64,000 nucleotides of DNA from Kingella negevensis (GCF_030177895.1 NZ_CP123448.1:1798001-1862000), one strand, 5' to 3'. Numbered from the stretch's first letter, positions 8,541-17,647 are shown. Notes: generated by a model from the letters alone, not told the origin. Numbers and translations are program-made.

Positions 8541-9572
8541 ATGAAAACAGATGACGTACGCATTCACGCCGTAACCGAATTATTGCCTCCAATCGCCCAT
8601 TTATACGAATTGCCGATTAGCGAACAAGCCTCAGAATTGGTGTATAACACACGCCGCCAAATCGCCGACTTAGTGAGTGGCAAAGATAATCGTCTGTTAG
8701 TTATCATTGGTCCGTGCTCAATCCACGACCCCAAAGCCGCGATGGAATACGCACAACGCCTGCTGCCATTGCGCAAAAAATACGAAAAAGAATTACTGAT
8801 TGTGATGCGCGTGTATTTTGAAAAACCACGCACCACAGTTGGCTGGAAAGGCTTGATTAACGACCCTCATTTGGATGGTAGCTTTGACATCAACTTTGGT
8901 TTGCGCCAAGCGCGTAAATTGCTGCTGGATTTGAACAACATGGGCATGCCAGCATCAACAGAATTTTTGGACATGATTACGCCACAATATTACGCCGACT
9001 TGATTTCATGGGGCGCAATCGGTGCGCGTACCACGGAAAGCCAAGTGCACCGCGAATTATCAAGCGGCTTGTCTTGCCCAGTCGGTTTCAAAAACGGCAC
9101 GGACGGTAATCTGAAAATTGCGATTGACGCGATTGGCGCGGCTTCACATCCACACCATTTCTTGTCTGTAACCAAATCGGGGCATTCAGCGATTGTTCAC
9201 ACGACGGGCAACCCTGATTGCCACGTGATTTTGCGCGGCGGCAAAGAGCCAAACTACAGCGCAGAGCATGTTCAGGCTGCGGTTGAACAATTGAACAAAG
9301 CGGGTGTTACGCCAAAATTGATGGTGGATTTCAGCCATGCAAATAGCTGCAAAGACTACAAACGTCAAATGGAAGTGGCGCAAGATGTGGTAGCGCAAAT
9401 CAAAAATGGCGAGCAAAACATTATGGGCGTGATGGTGGAAAGCCACTTGGTTGAAGGTCGCCAAGACAAGCCTGAAGTATATGGTCAAAGTATCACAGAT
9501 GCTTGCATTGGTTGGGATACAACTGAAGAGATGTTGGCATTGTTGGCAGAAGCAAATAAAGTGCGTGTGTAA
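8541..9572 (+). CDS. aroG: 3-deoxy-7-phosphoheptulonate synthase (DAHP synthase, class I)
   Basis: A 343-residue enzyme condensing phosphoenolpyruvate and erythrose 4-phosphate, the entry step of aromatic amino-acid synthesis. The signature VIIGPCSIHDPKAAMEYA, the PRTTVGWKGLINDPHLDGS loop, metal and substrate residues in HVILRGGKEPNY, and DFSHANSCKDY are all present, as in the AroF/G/H family. The specific feedback type cannot be read with certainty; aroG is used because the length and N-terminus resemble that form. The 200 bases upstream are very AT-rich and probably contain the promoter. Confidence 0.93.
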   Translation: MKTDDVRIHAVTELLPPIAHLYELPISEQASELVYNTRRQIADLVSGKDNRLLVIIGPCSIHDPKAAMEYAQRLLPLRKKYEKELLIVMRVYFEKPRTTVGWKGLINDPHLDGSFDINFGLRQARKLLLDLNNMGMPASTEFLDMITPQYYADLISWGAIGARTTESQVHRELSSGLSCPVGFKNGTDGNLKIAIDAIGAASHPHHFLSVTKSGHSAIVHTTGNPDCHVILRGGKEPNYSAEHVQAAVEQLNKAGVTPKLMVDFSHANSCKDYKRQMEVAQDVVAQIKNGEQNIMGVMVESHLVEGRQDKPEVYGQSITDACIGWDTTEEMLALLAEANKVRV

Positions 9573-9605
9573 CGCAGCCTGAAATATTTGCAAAAACCGT
9601 CATTT

Positions 9606-9632
9606 GGTAGGGACAGGGTTTATCCCTGTCCT
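9606..9632 (+). repeat. short palindromic repeat, GGTAGGGACAGGG family
   Basis: A near-perfect 27-base palindrome (GGGACAGGG-TTTAT-CCCTGTCC). Two further members, opposed to each other, are at 42789-42815 and 42860-42885. Confidence 0.7.
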
Positions 9633-9676
9633 TTTTCATGTTTCAGAAAAATTAAAATTTTCAGGCTGCATTTTGT

Positions 9677-10210
9677 TTACTGATTATCCATTGGCGAAGA
9701 CAGCGCAGGAATATTGCTCACATATTTGCGGTGATACAACCGATGTTGCCCACGCCAAAGCAATGCAGCCTGAAAAACCAAATAAGGCTGACACGCCGCC
9801 ACCACAAGCGAACGCGGCTGGTTGAGCGCAATCGTCAAACGCCCATGCGCGATAAAATCAAATAACGCCCAGCCCCAAAGCCACACCGCAGGCATCGCAA
9901 ACGCCAGCACCGCCAAAACAGAACACGCACGCGTTAAAGTAGGTGCGAGCCGCATACCTTCATCGCTCAATCGTTTCATTTTAAGCATCGCAAAAATGGC
10001 AGACAGCACAATCAACACCATGCCGCCGTTAATAATCACCTGAATCCAGTCAAACGCAAATTCAGGCGTGATTTGCAAACCATCGCTGGCTCGCGGCGAA
10101 GTAACAGGGGAGAGCGCAAATTTCACGGTTTCCGCCATGTTCAAAAGCAAATCTGCCACGATAATCCATACAGGAATCAGAGTAAATTGACGTTTCCAAT
10201 CGATATTCAT
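9677..10210 (-). CDS. hypothetical inner-membrane protein
   Basis: A 177-residue protein with about four hydrophobic segments (roughly residues 9-27, 55-78, 90-118 and 130-150). It starts MNIDWKRQFTLIPVWIIV and ends in a polar tail. I recognise no family or catalytic motif. It is convergent with aroG and is separated from the next gene by a Correia-like element. Confidence 0.72.
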   Translation of the reverse strand: MNIDWKRQFTLIPVWIIVADLLLNMAETVKFALSPVTSPRASDGLQITPEFAFDWIQVIINGGMVLIVLSAIFAMLKMKRLSDEGMRLAPTLTRACSVLAVLAFAMPAVWLWGWALFDFIAHGRLTIALNQPRSLVVAACQPYLVFQAALLWRGQHRLYHRKYVSNIPALSSPMDNQ

Positions 10211-10250
10211 TTTTCAGGCTGCATAATAAAAAAACGCATTCTAGCACCTG

Positions 10251-10360
10251 TATAGTTAATGCACTTATCTTTTAATACTGTGTTGCCAACGCCCTTATGT
10301 ACTACTCGTACACGGCGAGCGTTGTCGCCTTGTCTTAAAAAAATAATTGCATCAACTATA
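10251..10360 (+). mobile_element. Correia-like miniature element, copy 2
   Basis: 110 bp bounded by TATAGTTAATGCA and TTGCATCAACTATA, with the same core as copy 1 (GTTGCCAACGCCC, CACGGCGAGCGTTGTCGCCTTG). It lies in the divergent gap between the membrane-protein gene and the S49 peptidase gene, with an uptake sequence next to its right end. Confidence 0.78.
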
Positions 10361-10419
10361 CAGGCAGCCTGAAACGTCATTAAAATAGCCGTTTTGATAC
10401 ACATACAAAGGATACAACA

Positions 10420-11454
10420 ATGACTTATCGCATTCGTCGATCCAATAGCGGCGGCGACAATTCCTCGCCGATCGAGCCGCGTTCCACAAATATGCAAACC
10501 ATTGAAGACGAACGCTGGGCGCAACGCACTTTGCGCGAAGTGTTAATGCAAGCCTACGAAGAACAACGTCGCACACGCTTTTGGCGCAACATTTGGCGTG
10601 GCGTGTGGGTTGTGCTGTTTTTGATGTTTGTTGCTGCGCTCAAAACAGGTGGCAAAGACAGCAGCAATCGAGCCAACAGCATGGCAGCGTTGGGCAAAGA
10701 ACACACCGCCGTTGTGCGTTTGGAAGGCGAAATCGGCGGCGAAAATGATCAAGTTGCCGTATTGCGCAAAGGCATGGAAGCTGCATACAAAAACAGCAAA
10801 GCCAAAGCCATTATTATTCACGCCAACAGCCCAGGTGGCTCACCCGTTGTTTCCAATATTGCTTTTGCCGAAATTCGCCGCATGAAATCGCAGCACGTTG
10901 ATATTCCGATTTACGTGGTTACGCAAGATATGTGCGCTTCAGGCTGCTATTACATCGCCGCTGCCGCCGACAAAATTTATGCCGACCCGTCTAGCTTAGT
11001 CGGCAGCATTGGCGTGATTGGCAGCAGCTTTGACGCAACAGGCTTAATGGACAAACTGGGCGTAAAACGCCGCGTGCGCATTGCAGGCAACAACAAAGGC
11101 ATGGGCGACCCGTTCACCGCCGAAACACCTGAGCAAGCCGCTATCTGGCAACAAATGTTGGCGCAAATTCACGATGAATTTATCAAAGCTGTGCGCGAAG
11201 GTCGCGGCAAAAAATTGCAAGAGGGCGCGTATCCTGATTTATTTAGCGGACGCGTGTTCACAGGCATTGAAGCGAAAAAAGCGGGCTTGATTGACGAATT
11301 TGGCAATGTGTACAGCGTGGCGCGTGATGTGGTGAAAGCCCCAGAATTGGTGGATTATACGCCTGAAGATGATGATTTTGCGAAGTTGATGAACCGTTAT
11401 TTTGGGGCAAAAGCAGAAGCGAAATTGTCTGAATTAGTGAATAAAGTTTGGTAA
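10420..11454 (+). CDS. S49-family (SppA-like) membrane peptidase
   Basis: A 344-residue protein with a cytoplasmic N-terminus, one membrane helix (about 52-70) and a ClpP-like protease domain outside. Signature segments are HANSPGGSP (oxyanion region), VTQDMCASGCYYIAAAADKIYADPSS with the catalytic Ser in ASGCYY, and VGSIGVIGSS. The family digests cleaved signal peptides or membrane proteins. A catalytic lysine is expected downstream, but I did not assign it. It is convergent with rlmH across a shared terminator. Confidence 0.88.
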   Translation: MTYRIRRSNSGGDNSSPIEPRSTNMQTIEDERWAQRTLREVLMQAYEEQRRTRFWRNIWRGVWVVLFLMFVAALKTGGKDSSNRANSMAALGKEHTAVVRLEGEIGGENDQVAVLRKGMEAAYKNSKAKAIIIHANSPGGSPVVSNIAFAEIRRMKSQHVDIPIYVVTQDMCASGCYYIAAAADKIYADPSSLVGSIGVIGSSFDATGLMDKLGVKRRVRIAGNNKGMGDPFTAETPEQAAIWQQMLAQIHDEFIKAVREGRGKKLQEGAYPDLFSGRVFTGIEAKKAGLIDEFGNVYSVARDVVKAPELVDYTPEDDDFAKLMNRYFGAKAEAKLSELVNKVW

Positions 11455-11460
11455 ACAAAA

Positions 11461-11493
11461 AGCAGCCTGAAAAGTTTTCAGGCTGCTTTTTTT
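11461..11493. terminator. bidirectional inverted-DUS terminator
   Basis: AGCAGCCTGAAAA / TTTTCAGGCTGCT arms with a T-run on one side and an A-run on the other. It separates the convergent S49 peptidase and rlmH genes. Confidence 0.85.
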
Positions 11494-11962
11494 ATTCACG
11501 ATGATAGGGGTGATTGTGCAAAATCGAGACCGCGCGATAAAGCTGCTCCGTCAGCAACACGCGCACCATGCCATGCGGCAAAGTTAAGCTGGACAATCGC
11601 ATCATCAACCGCGCTTTTTGCTTGATTGTGTCCGTCATGCCGTCTGCACCGCCGATGATAAAGCAAACGTGTTCACCATTTTGCTGCCATTGGCGCATAT
11701 GTTCCGCCAACTCCATAGAAGTGGGGGCTTTGCCACGCTCGTCTAACGCGACAACCAGCGCATTTTCAGGCAGCGCATCTAAAATGCGTTTTTCTTCTGC
11801 CAACATGCCTTGCGTTGCGTTCACACCTGCACCGCGCTTTTCAGGTTTCACTTCTTTAAGCGTATAATTCACATCGCGTCCAAATCGCTTGGCGTATTCT
11901 GCCACCGCTTCATCAACCCATTTTGGCATTTTTGTGCCAACCGCTAAAACAGTAATATTCAT
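11492..11962 (-). CDS. rlmH: 23S rRNA (pseudouridine1915-N3)-methyltransferase
   Basis: A 156-residue SPOUT-class methyltransferase that modifies helix 69 of 23S rRNA on assembled ribosomes. The knotted SAM-binding C-terminus is clear: VALDERGK, FIIGGADGM, and LPHGMVRVLLTEQLYRA. Length matches the family. The stop overlaps the shared DUS terminator with the upstream convergent gene. Confidence 0.95.
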   Translation of the reverse strand: MNITVLAVGTKMPKWVDEAVAEYAKRFGRDVNYTLKEVKPEKRGAGVNATQGMLAEEKRILDALPENALVVALDERGKAPTSMELAEHMRQWQQNGEHVCFIIGGADGMTDTIKQKARLMMRLSSLTLPHGMVRVLLTEQLYRAVSILHNHPYHRE

Positions 11963-12088
11963 CTGATTCCTTTTTCAGGCTGCATTCAATAATCGCTTAT
12001 TTTACAACACCGTTACAAAAAGCCAAACGCAGCCTGAAAGTCAGTATAATAAAGCTATTCCGTAAAGAAATGAAAACAGGAACTCCAC

Positions 12089-13225
12089 ATGAAAATCAGC
12101 ACCCAATTTGACGCAGGCGCAGTCATCGTCCGCGATTTAAGCAACCCCGAACACATCCGCCTAGCCCTGCGCCCAGACAACGCTTCCGAATTTAAACAAT
12201 GGTTTTATTTCAGGCTGCAAGGCGCAGCGTACACCAACTGCGTGATGCACTTTGAAGACGCACACGAATCCGCCTATCCCGAAGGTTGGGATGGTTATCA
12301 AGCCGTTGCATCATACGACCGCCAAAACTGGTTTCGCGTGCCAACCGCCTACGAAAATGGCGAACTTATCATCACGCACACACCGCTCGCCAACAGCATT
12401 TATTACGCCTACTTTGAACCATTTTCCAGCGAACAACATTTGAATTTGCTTGGTGAAGCACAAGGCAGCGGTTTGTGCCAAATTGACGATTTGGGCAGCA
12501 CCATTCAAGGGCGCGACATCAATTTGCTGACCATCGGCAACCAAGTCGATAGCGACTTAAAAATTTGGGTCATCGCTCGCCAACACCCTGGCGAAACCAT
12601 GGCAGAATGGTTTATGGAAGGTTTCCTGTCGCGCTTGCTTGACCATCAAGACCCAACTGCACGCGCCTTATTAGACAAAGCCACGTTTTACGTTGTGCCA
12701 AACATGAACCCAGACGGCTCATCATTGGGCAACTTACGCACCAATGCAGCAGGCGCAAATCTGAACCGCGAATGGCAAACACCAAGCGTAGAGCGCAGCC
12801 CAGAAGTGTATTACGTCCGCGAAAAAATGCACGAAATCGGTGTGGATATGTTTTTAGACATTCACGGCGATGAGTCGATTCCCTATATTTTTGTGTCAGG
12901 CACAGAAGGCGTGCCAAGCTACAATTCACGCATTGCCGAACTGGAAACGCTGTTCAAAAACGCTTTTCAGGCTGCATCGCCCGATTTCCAAGATGTACAC
13001 GGTTACGAAAAAGACCACTTCGGCGAAGCCAATATGACGCTGGCAACGAATTACGTTGGCGATACGTTCAAATGCTTGGCGTACACCCTAGAAATGCCGT
13101 TTAAAGACAATGATAATTTGCCTGATGACGACTTCGGTTGGAACGGACAACGCTCGCTGCGCTTGGGCGAAAGCATTTTGAGTGCGGTGTTGGCGGTGGC
13201 GAATGAGTTGTATGTAGAAGAATAA
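12089..13225 (+). CDS. M14-family zinc carboxypeptidase
   Basis: A 378-residue protein of the M14 family close to the cytosolic carboxypeptidase/AGBL branch. An N-terminal beta domain (1-130) precedes the catalytic domain. Zinc ligands are in RQHPGET (His, Glu) and DIHGDE (His); substrate-binding NPDG and NREW follow, and the catalytic glutamate is in LEMPFKD. It lacks a signal peptide, so it probably acts in the cytoplasm. The natural substrate is unknown. Confidence 0.88.
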   Translation: MKISTQFDAGAVIVRDLSNPEHIRLALRPDNASEFKQWFYFRLQGAAYTNCVMHFEDAHESAYPEGWDGYQAVASYDRQNWFRVPTAYENGELIITHTPLANSIYYAYFEPFSSEQHLNLLGEAQGSGLCQIDDLGSTIQGRDINLLTIGNQVDSDLKIWVIARQHPGETMAEWFMEGFLSRLLDHQDPTARALLDKATFYVVPNMNPDGSSLGNLRTNAAGANLNREWQTPSVERSPEVYYVREKMHEIGVDMFLDIHGDESIPYIFVSGTEGVPSYNSRIAELETLFKNAFQAASPDFQDVHGYEKDHFGEANMTLATNYVGDTFKCLAYTLEMPFKDNDNLPDDDFGWNGQRSLRLGESILSAVLAVANELYVEE

Positions 13226-13247
13226 ATTTCAGGCTGCCTGAAACATC

Positions 13248-13271
13248 GTAGGTCGGATACTTGTATCCGAC
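13248..13271 (+). repeat. short palindromic repeat, GTAGGTCGGAT family
   Basis: GTAGGTCGGATAC-TTG-TATCCGAC. Members of this 24-base intergenic family also occur at 2426, 33312, 33384, 53263, 54582, 60097 and 60140. Confidence 0.7.
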
Positions 13272-13291
13272 TTTGTGCTGAAATAAATGTT

Positions 13292-13844
13292 ATGAATAAA
13301 AAAAGAACTAATTGAATTAATAGAAGAAAAAATTAAATTTGCTGATGAAAATTTACTTTCTTATAAAGAAAACAATTTGGCTTTCAAACAATGGCACAGA
13401 AGCACAACCGTTTTAATAGAGAAATGTATTGGCAAAGAAGAAGCAAATGATTTCTCATCAATAAGTTATTATAGCCATGTCTTTGGATCCGATAACGATG
13501 AATATTACAATCAACAAGTATATTTAAACGGCATAAAGTCAAAAATAGCGTGTCTCAAATCTATTATCGAACAAGTTCAACTATTCTATAAAGATACAAC
13601 TGAAGTTTCTAAAAAATAGATAATATAGCAATATTAGAAAATATCTTTTCAAAATTTCATTCAGTTGCAAGACAATTATCAAGAAGATATTCAGATAGAG
13701 ATACATTAACCATCAATGATGAATACGATGTTCAAGATTTATGACCCAGATGGAAAAATTCGTAATCCAATTGGGTTGGAAAATGATTTGAATAAACAAG
13801 GAAGTGATAGTTTCCCTGTTAAAACTTATATATTCCCAAAATAA
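13292..13844 (+). pseudogene. remnant of a DpnII/MboI-like restriction endonuclease-domain gene
   Basis: The ATG at 13292 is put out of frame by one extra A in a seven-A run (13298-13304). Correcting this gives MNKKELIELIEEK, continuing through residues encoded to 13616. There a six-A run lacks one A; restoring it continues into ILENIFSKFHSVARQL and NDEYDVQDL. The match to the DpnII/MboI-type nuclease domain then breaks at 13739/13740 and resumes with YDPDGKIRNPIGLENDL to a stop at 13844. The middle, including the catalytic core, is deleted. It is AT-rich compared with neighbours. Family assignment is from memory of the conserved RFHkvARQL and DEYDVQDL segments. Confidence 0.7.
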
Positions 13845-13885
13845 CTTTTCAGGCTGCCTGAAAAACAATAAACAAAGGTTAAATC

Positions 13886-15118
13886 ATGCAGGAACACACA
13901 AACTCAACAACAAAGCAGCCTGAAAACATCAGCCTGCCACAACACGAGTTACTCCAAGAAAAATCCTTTTTCAAAACCCTCAAAATCACAGACTGGCTAT
14001 TTGCCGCCATGATTGCCACGATTGCGGTGCTTATCCAAATCAAACTCCCTCACAAAATGGACGGTTACGAAACCGCAATTTTGTGGACAAGCGCACTGAT
14101 TGCCATCGGTTTGGGTTGGTTTTTCAAACCCATGCGCCAGTTTATTGTTGGCGGCGTGGTGGTGGGTTACATGGCGGTGGGCTTGTATGACGGCAACATC
14201 ACCAACAGCAACGAAACGAACGGCAAATTTTTGCTGCGCTATTTATTGAGCAGCCAATCGGCGATTATGTGGCAATGCGCACTGACGGTGTTTGCGTTTG
14301 TGTCATATTTGATTGGCACGTTATCGGCGTGGCAGCAGCAGAAAAAGCAGCCTGAAAACCCTGTCCAAACCAATATGCTGCTGAAAATCGGCAGCGATTT
14401 GGGTTGGTCTGCGGCGTTTATGGGCTTTGTGGGCTTGTTGGTGCGTTGGCACGAAAGCTATTTACTGCGCCCTGACGCGGGACATATTCCTGTATCCAAT
14501 CTGTATGAAGTCTTTATTTTGTTTATGGTGATTACAGGTTTGATGTATTTGTACTATGAACGCAAGTTTGCCATGCAGAAATTGGGCGCGTTTGTGTATG
14601 CGCTGTTGTGCGTGTTGGTGGGATTTGTGTTGTGGTACAGCATGAGCCGCGGAGCGCATGAAATTCAGCCGTTGATTCCTGCGCTGCAATCGTGGTGGAT
14701 GAAAATTCATGTGCCTGCGAACTTTATTGGCTACGGCGCGTTTTGTATGGCGGCGGCATTTGGCGCAGCGGAATTGCTCGCGTTGCGCGGCAGCAAGTTT
14801 TTCCCAGATGCGGCGCAAATTGAAGAAGCGATGTATAAAGCGATTGCAGTCGGTTTTCTGTTTTTCACAATCGCGACGATTTTGGGGGCGCTTTGGGCGG
14901 CGGACGCTTGGGGCAGATATTGGAGTTGGGACCCGAAAGAAACGTGGGCGTTTATTGTGTGGCTGAATTATGCGATTTGGTTGCACATGCGTTTGGTGGC
15001 TGGCTGGCGCGGTAAAGTGTTGGCTTGGTGGGCGGTGATTGGTTTGTTTATCACGGCATTTGCGTTTGTGGGCGTAAATATGTTTTTGACAGGGCTGCAT
15101 TCTTACGGCAGCTTGTAA
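13886..15118 (+). CDS. ccsB: cytochrome c biogenesis protein CcsB (CcsA/ResC haem-handling type)
   Basis: A 410-residue polytopic membrane protein of the system II cytochrome c maturation machinery. It carries the tryptophan-rich WWD-type haem-binding signature WGRYWSWDPKETWAF in the C-terminal third, with conserved flanking histidines. It exports haem and works with ResB (Ccs1) to attach it to periplasmic apocytochromes such as PetC. In Neisseria a resB gene is normally adjacent; none is present here, and the upstream gene is a nuclease remnant. Residues 10-14 are encoded by an uptake sequence. Confidence 0.9.
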   Translation: MQEHTNSTTKQPENISLPQHELLQEKSFFKTLKITDWLFAAMIATIAVLIQIKLPHKMDGYETAILWTSALIAIGLGWFFKPMRQFIVGGVVVGYMAVGLYDGNITNSNETNGKFLLRYLLSSQSAIMWQCALTVFAFVSYLIGTLSAWQQQKKQPENPVQTNMLLKIGSDLGWSAAFMGFVGLLVRWHESYLLRPDAGHIPVSNLYEVFILFMVITGLMYLYYERKFAMQKLGAFVYALLCVLVGFVLWYSMSRGAHEIQPLIPALQSWWMKIHVPANFIGYGAFCMAAAFGAAELLALRGSKFFPDAAQIEEAMYKAIAVGFLFFTIATILGALWAADAWGRYWSWDPKETWAFIVWLNYAIWLHMRLVAGWRGKVLAWWAVIGLFITAFAFVGVNMFLTGLHSYGSL

Positions 15119-15123
15119 TCAAA

Positions 15124-15159
15124 AAGCAGCCTGAAAAGTGGTTTTCAGGCTGCTTTTTG
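15124..15159 (+). terminator. inverted-DUS terminator after ccsB
   Basis: AAGCAGCCTGAAAA and TTTTCAGGCTGCTT arms followed by TTT, just after the ccsB stop. Confidence 0.82.
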
Positions 15160-15192
15160 TATGCTTTAATCACAAGCTATCAGGAGGTAAAT

Positions 15193-15827
15193 ATGAAACT
15201 AAATCTTTAATCGCCGCACTTGCCGCGCTATCTCTGCTCAACGGGTGCCCCGCTTTGATGTGGGCAGAAAACCCAGCATTCTCTACAAGATACAGTTTCC
15301 AAGACGCAGGCACGGACAATGTTCGCGCATTTGGCGTAACACAAAAAGCCACATCACAGCTTAAAGTAGGACGCATGATTATGATGGGCGACAAATATTG
15401 GTATGCTTTGCACAAAGGCGATAGCGATACCTTGTTGCCTGTGATGAACGCGAAATTATCGCAGCATTATCAAATATTTGATAACATCAACCAACAAGAA
15501 TTAACCGCCATGCCTGTTAAAATTTTCGATAAAGGTAAGCATTTTTACACAGACTTCTGCTTGCGTTACACTAATCCGACCGCGCAAGAATTGGTGTAAC
15601 TCACCGAGCTGAAGTTTGGCAAAATGGAACAGCAGCCTGAAACGTATCGCTTTGAACAAGCCGTACCTGTGAAATTGACCGCCGCCATCGTTACACGCAA
15701 AACCAACGGTGGTACTTTGGCAATGAAAATCATCGGCACACCATTTGCGCTGGCTGCGGACGCAGTCGGCACAGTGGTTGCGCTGCCATTTGTGGCGTTG
15801 ATTGGCATAGGCATTGCAACCCAATAA
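15193..15827 (+). pseudogene. broken lipoprotein gene, unknown function
   Basis: A good ribosome-binding site (CAGGAGG) precedes ATG 15193, but that frame stops after five codons. Shifting frame near codon 4 gives a lipoprotein signal, KSLIAALAALSLLNGC, continuing to a TAA at 15597. The same frame then reopens directly through LTELKFGKMEQQPE to 15827. Two lesions therefore break a protein of about 210 residues: an early frameshift and one nonsense codon. The C-terminus has a hydrophobic glycine/alanine stretch. I do not recognise the family. Confidence 0.6.
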
Positions 15828-15877
15828 TCACTAAACTCAGCCTGAAACATTATTTTCAGGCTGCCTGAAAAAATAAA

Positions 15878-16513
15878 ATGAACAAACAAATCCGCACCGA
15901 AATTTTCACGCGTTTACGCGAACAAAATCCACACCCCACCACCGAACTCGAATTTTCCAGCCCGTTTGAATTGCTGATTGCCGTGCTGCTGTCCGCGCAA
16001 GCTACTGATAAAAGCGTGAACAAAGTAACCACCAAACTCTTCCCAGTCGCCAACACACCGCAAGCCTTGCTAGACTTGGGTTTAGAAGAAATCATGGCAT
16101 ACACTCAATCTATCGGTTTATACAAAACCAAATCCAAGCATATCATCGAAACCTGCCAAACCCTGCTCGCCAAACACAACGGCGAAGTGCCGCAAACACG
16201 CGAAGAGCTAGAAGCCCTGTCAGGCGTGGGACGAAAAACCGCTAATGTTGTGCTGAATACCGCATTTGGTCAGCCCGTTATGGCGGTGGATACCCACATT
16301 TTTCGCGTTGCCAACCGCACAGGGATTGCGCGTGGCAAAAACGTCCGCGAAGTGGAAGACAAACTGATGAAGCACATTCCCAAAGAATTTTTGATGGACG
16401 CACATCATTGGCTCATTTTGCACGGACGCTATACCTGCAAAGCCCTGAAACCGCAATGCCAAACCTGTCTCATCAACGACTTATGCGAATACGGCGGCAA
16501 AACCACGCTATAA
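15878..16513 (+). CDS. nth: endonuclease III
   Basis: A 211-residue base-excision repair enzyme removing oxidised pyrimidines. The helix-hairpin-helix LSGVGRKTANVV contains the catalytic Lys; the catalytic Asp is in MAVDTHIFRVANR. The C-terminal [4Fe-4S] ligands follow the C-X6-C-X2-C-X5-C spacing. The start at 15878 follows a palindromic uptake site. It ends about 40 bases before the rpsO promoter region. Confidence 0.96.
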   Translation: MNKQIRTEIFTRLREQNPHPTTELEFSSPFELLIAVLLSAQATDKSVNKVTTKLFPVANTPQALLDLGLEEIMAYTQSIGLYKTKSKHIIETCQTLLAKHNGEVPQTREELEALSGVGRKTANVVLNTAFGQPVMAVDTHIFRVANRTGIARGKNVREVEDKLMKHIPKEFLMDAHHWLILHGRYTCKALKPQCQTCLINDLCEYGGKTTL

Positions 16514-16540
16514 AAATTTCAGCATTTCTGCCGAATTTAT

Positions 16541-16658
16541 GGCATAATGCGCGCTCGTTTACTTCGGTAAACGATTTTTTCGGAGTTTACTGGCTGGTGG
16601 CGTGTTGCTGCTCGGTAAACTTGTCGCCGCAAGGCATTTTTATTTTTAGGATAAACAA
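16541..16658 (+). promoter_or_regulatory. rpsO promoter and structured leader
   Basis: A -10-like CATAAT at 16543-16548 would start transcription just before hairpin CGTTTAC-TTCG-GTAAACG (16556-16573), which is followed by a T-run and looks like an early terminator. A second copy of the arm, AGTTTAC (16584-16590), can pair either with GTAAACT (16615-16621) or with GTAAAC of the first hairpin. The two folds are mutually exclusive, as in attenuators. That S15 itself controls this is inference. Confidence 0.5.
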
Positions 16659-16925
16659 ATGTTAACAGTAGAACAAAAAGCGCAAATCGTTAAAGATTTC
16701 CAACGTAAAGAAGGCGATACTGGCTCTTCAGAAGTACAAATCGCATTATTGACTTTCCGTATCAATGATTTGACTCCTCACTTCAAAGCAAACCCAAAAG
16801 ACAAACACAGCCGTCGTGGTTTGTTGAAAATGGTGAGCGCACGTCGTCGTTTGTTGGCTTACTTGCGCCGCACAGACGCTGACACTTACCGCAACGTGAT
16901 TACACGTTTAGGTTTGCGTAAATAA
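16659..16925 (+). CDS. rpsO: 30S ribosomal protein S15
   Basis: An 88-residue primary 16S rRNA-binding protein of the small subunit. The family block from [14 protein letters not shown] through [20 protein letters not shown] is fully conserved. It stands alone with its own leader and a terminator made from a palindromic uptake sequence. Confidence 0.97.
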   Translation: MLTVEQKAQIVKDFQRKEGDTGSSEVQIALLTFRINDLTPHFKANPKDKHSRRGLLKMVSARRRLLAYLRRTDADTYRNVITRLGLRK

Positions 16926-16940
16926 TCGCACAAAATATCA

Positions 16941-16970
16941 AAGCTGCCTGAATTTCAGGCAGCTTTTGAT
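16941..16970 (+). terminator. rpsO terminator (palindromic DUS)
   Basis: AAGCTGCCTGAA and TTCAGGCAGCTT form a 12-bp stem followed by a T-rich run. Confidence 0.8.
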
Positions 16971-16994
16971 TTTTTCAGGCAGCCTGAAAAGTTT

Positions 16995-17003
16995 TGCTAT
17001 AAT
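16995..17003 (+). promoter_or_regulatory. extended -10 promoter (TGCTATAAT)
   Basis: Lies 40 bases before the lipoprotein gene at 17043, immediately downstream of an uptake sequence; same type as the sspA element. Confidence 0.55.
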
Positions 17004-17042
17004 CCGACTTCACAAAATAACACCATTTAAGGAAACAGAAAA

Positions 17043-17636
17043 ATGTCATACAAAACAACAGCTCTTTTATTGGCTGCCGCTTTGGGTTTGAGCGCGTGTA
17101 ATCAAAATGCCGCCGAGCAAAAACCAGCCGCTTCTGCGCCAGTTGTAGCAGCATCAGAAACCAGCACACAAGCCGTTTCTGCCAGCCCAGTAGTTGCTGC
17201 ATCAGTAACCGTAACCAGCAAAGATGGTAAAGTAAGTTTGTCGCTAGAAGACACTTTTACTGACAAAATCAGTGACGCAGCGTTTGCACCAGAAAAAGCA
17301 ACCGCCGAACAAGTTACCTTGCTGCAATACGATGAAGCGCGTAATTTGACGATTTCTGCCGTAGATTCAGGCAGCCTGAAAGGCAAAGCAGACAAATTCT
17401 TTACCACGCTGAAAAGCAAAATTGAAAGCAACAAAGAAATCAAAAACGCCAAAATTGAAAATGCAACGGCTACCAGCATGAGCTACAGCTACGAGCGCAG
17501 CGACAAAGCCAACGAAAGCTGCACCGTAACTGTAACCGCAGACAACAAAATCATCACCGTTTGCGCAACCAGCACAACCGTTTCTGCGGCTGATTTGCAA
17601 GCCTTGCTTTTAACGAGCAACTTGAAAGCAAACTAA
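17043..17636 (+). CDS. hypothetical lipoprotein
   Basis: A 197-residue protein with a lipoprotein signal ending LSAC (Cys19), a Pro/Ala/Ser/Thr-rich spacer to about residue 58, and a compact alpha/beta domain. It is preceded by GGAAACAG and an extended -10 promoter. An internal palindromic uptake sequence encodes SGSLKGKA. I recognise no family. It is convergent with the HAD phosphatase gene across a bidirectional terminator. Confidence 0.82.
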   Translation: MSYKTTALLLAAALGLSACNQNAAEQKPAASAPVVAASETSTQAVSASPVVAASVTVTSKDGKVSLSLEDTFTDKISDAAFAPEKATAEQVTLLQYDEARNLTISAVDSGSLKGKADKFFTTLKSKIESNKEIKNAKIENATATSMSYSYERSDKANESCTVTVTADNKIITVCATSTTVSAADLQALLLTSNLKAN

Positions 17637-17647
17637 TCTTTCGCAAT

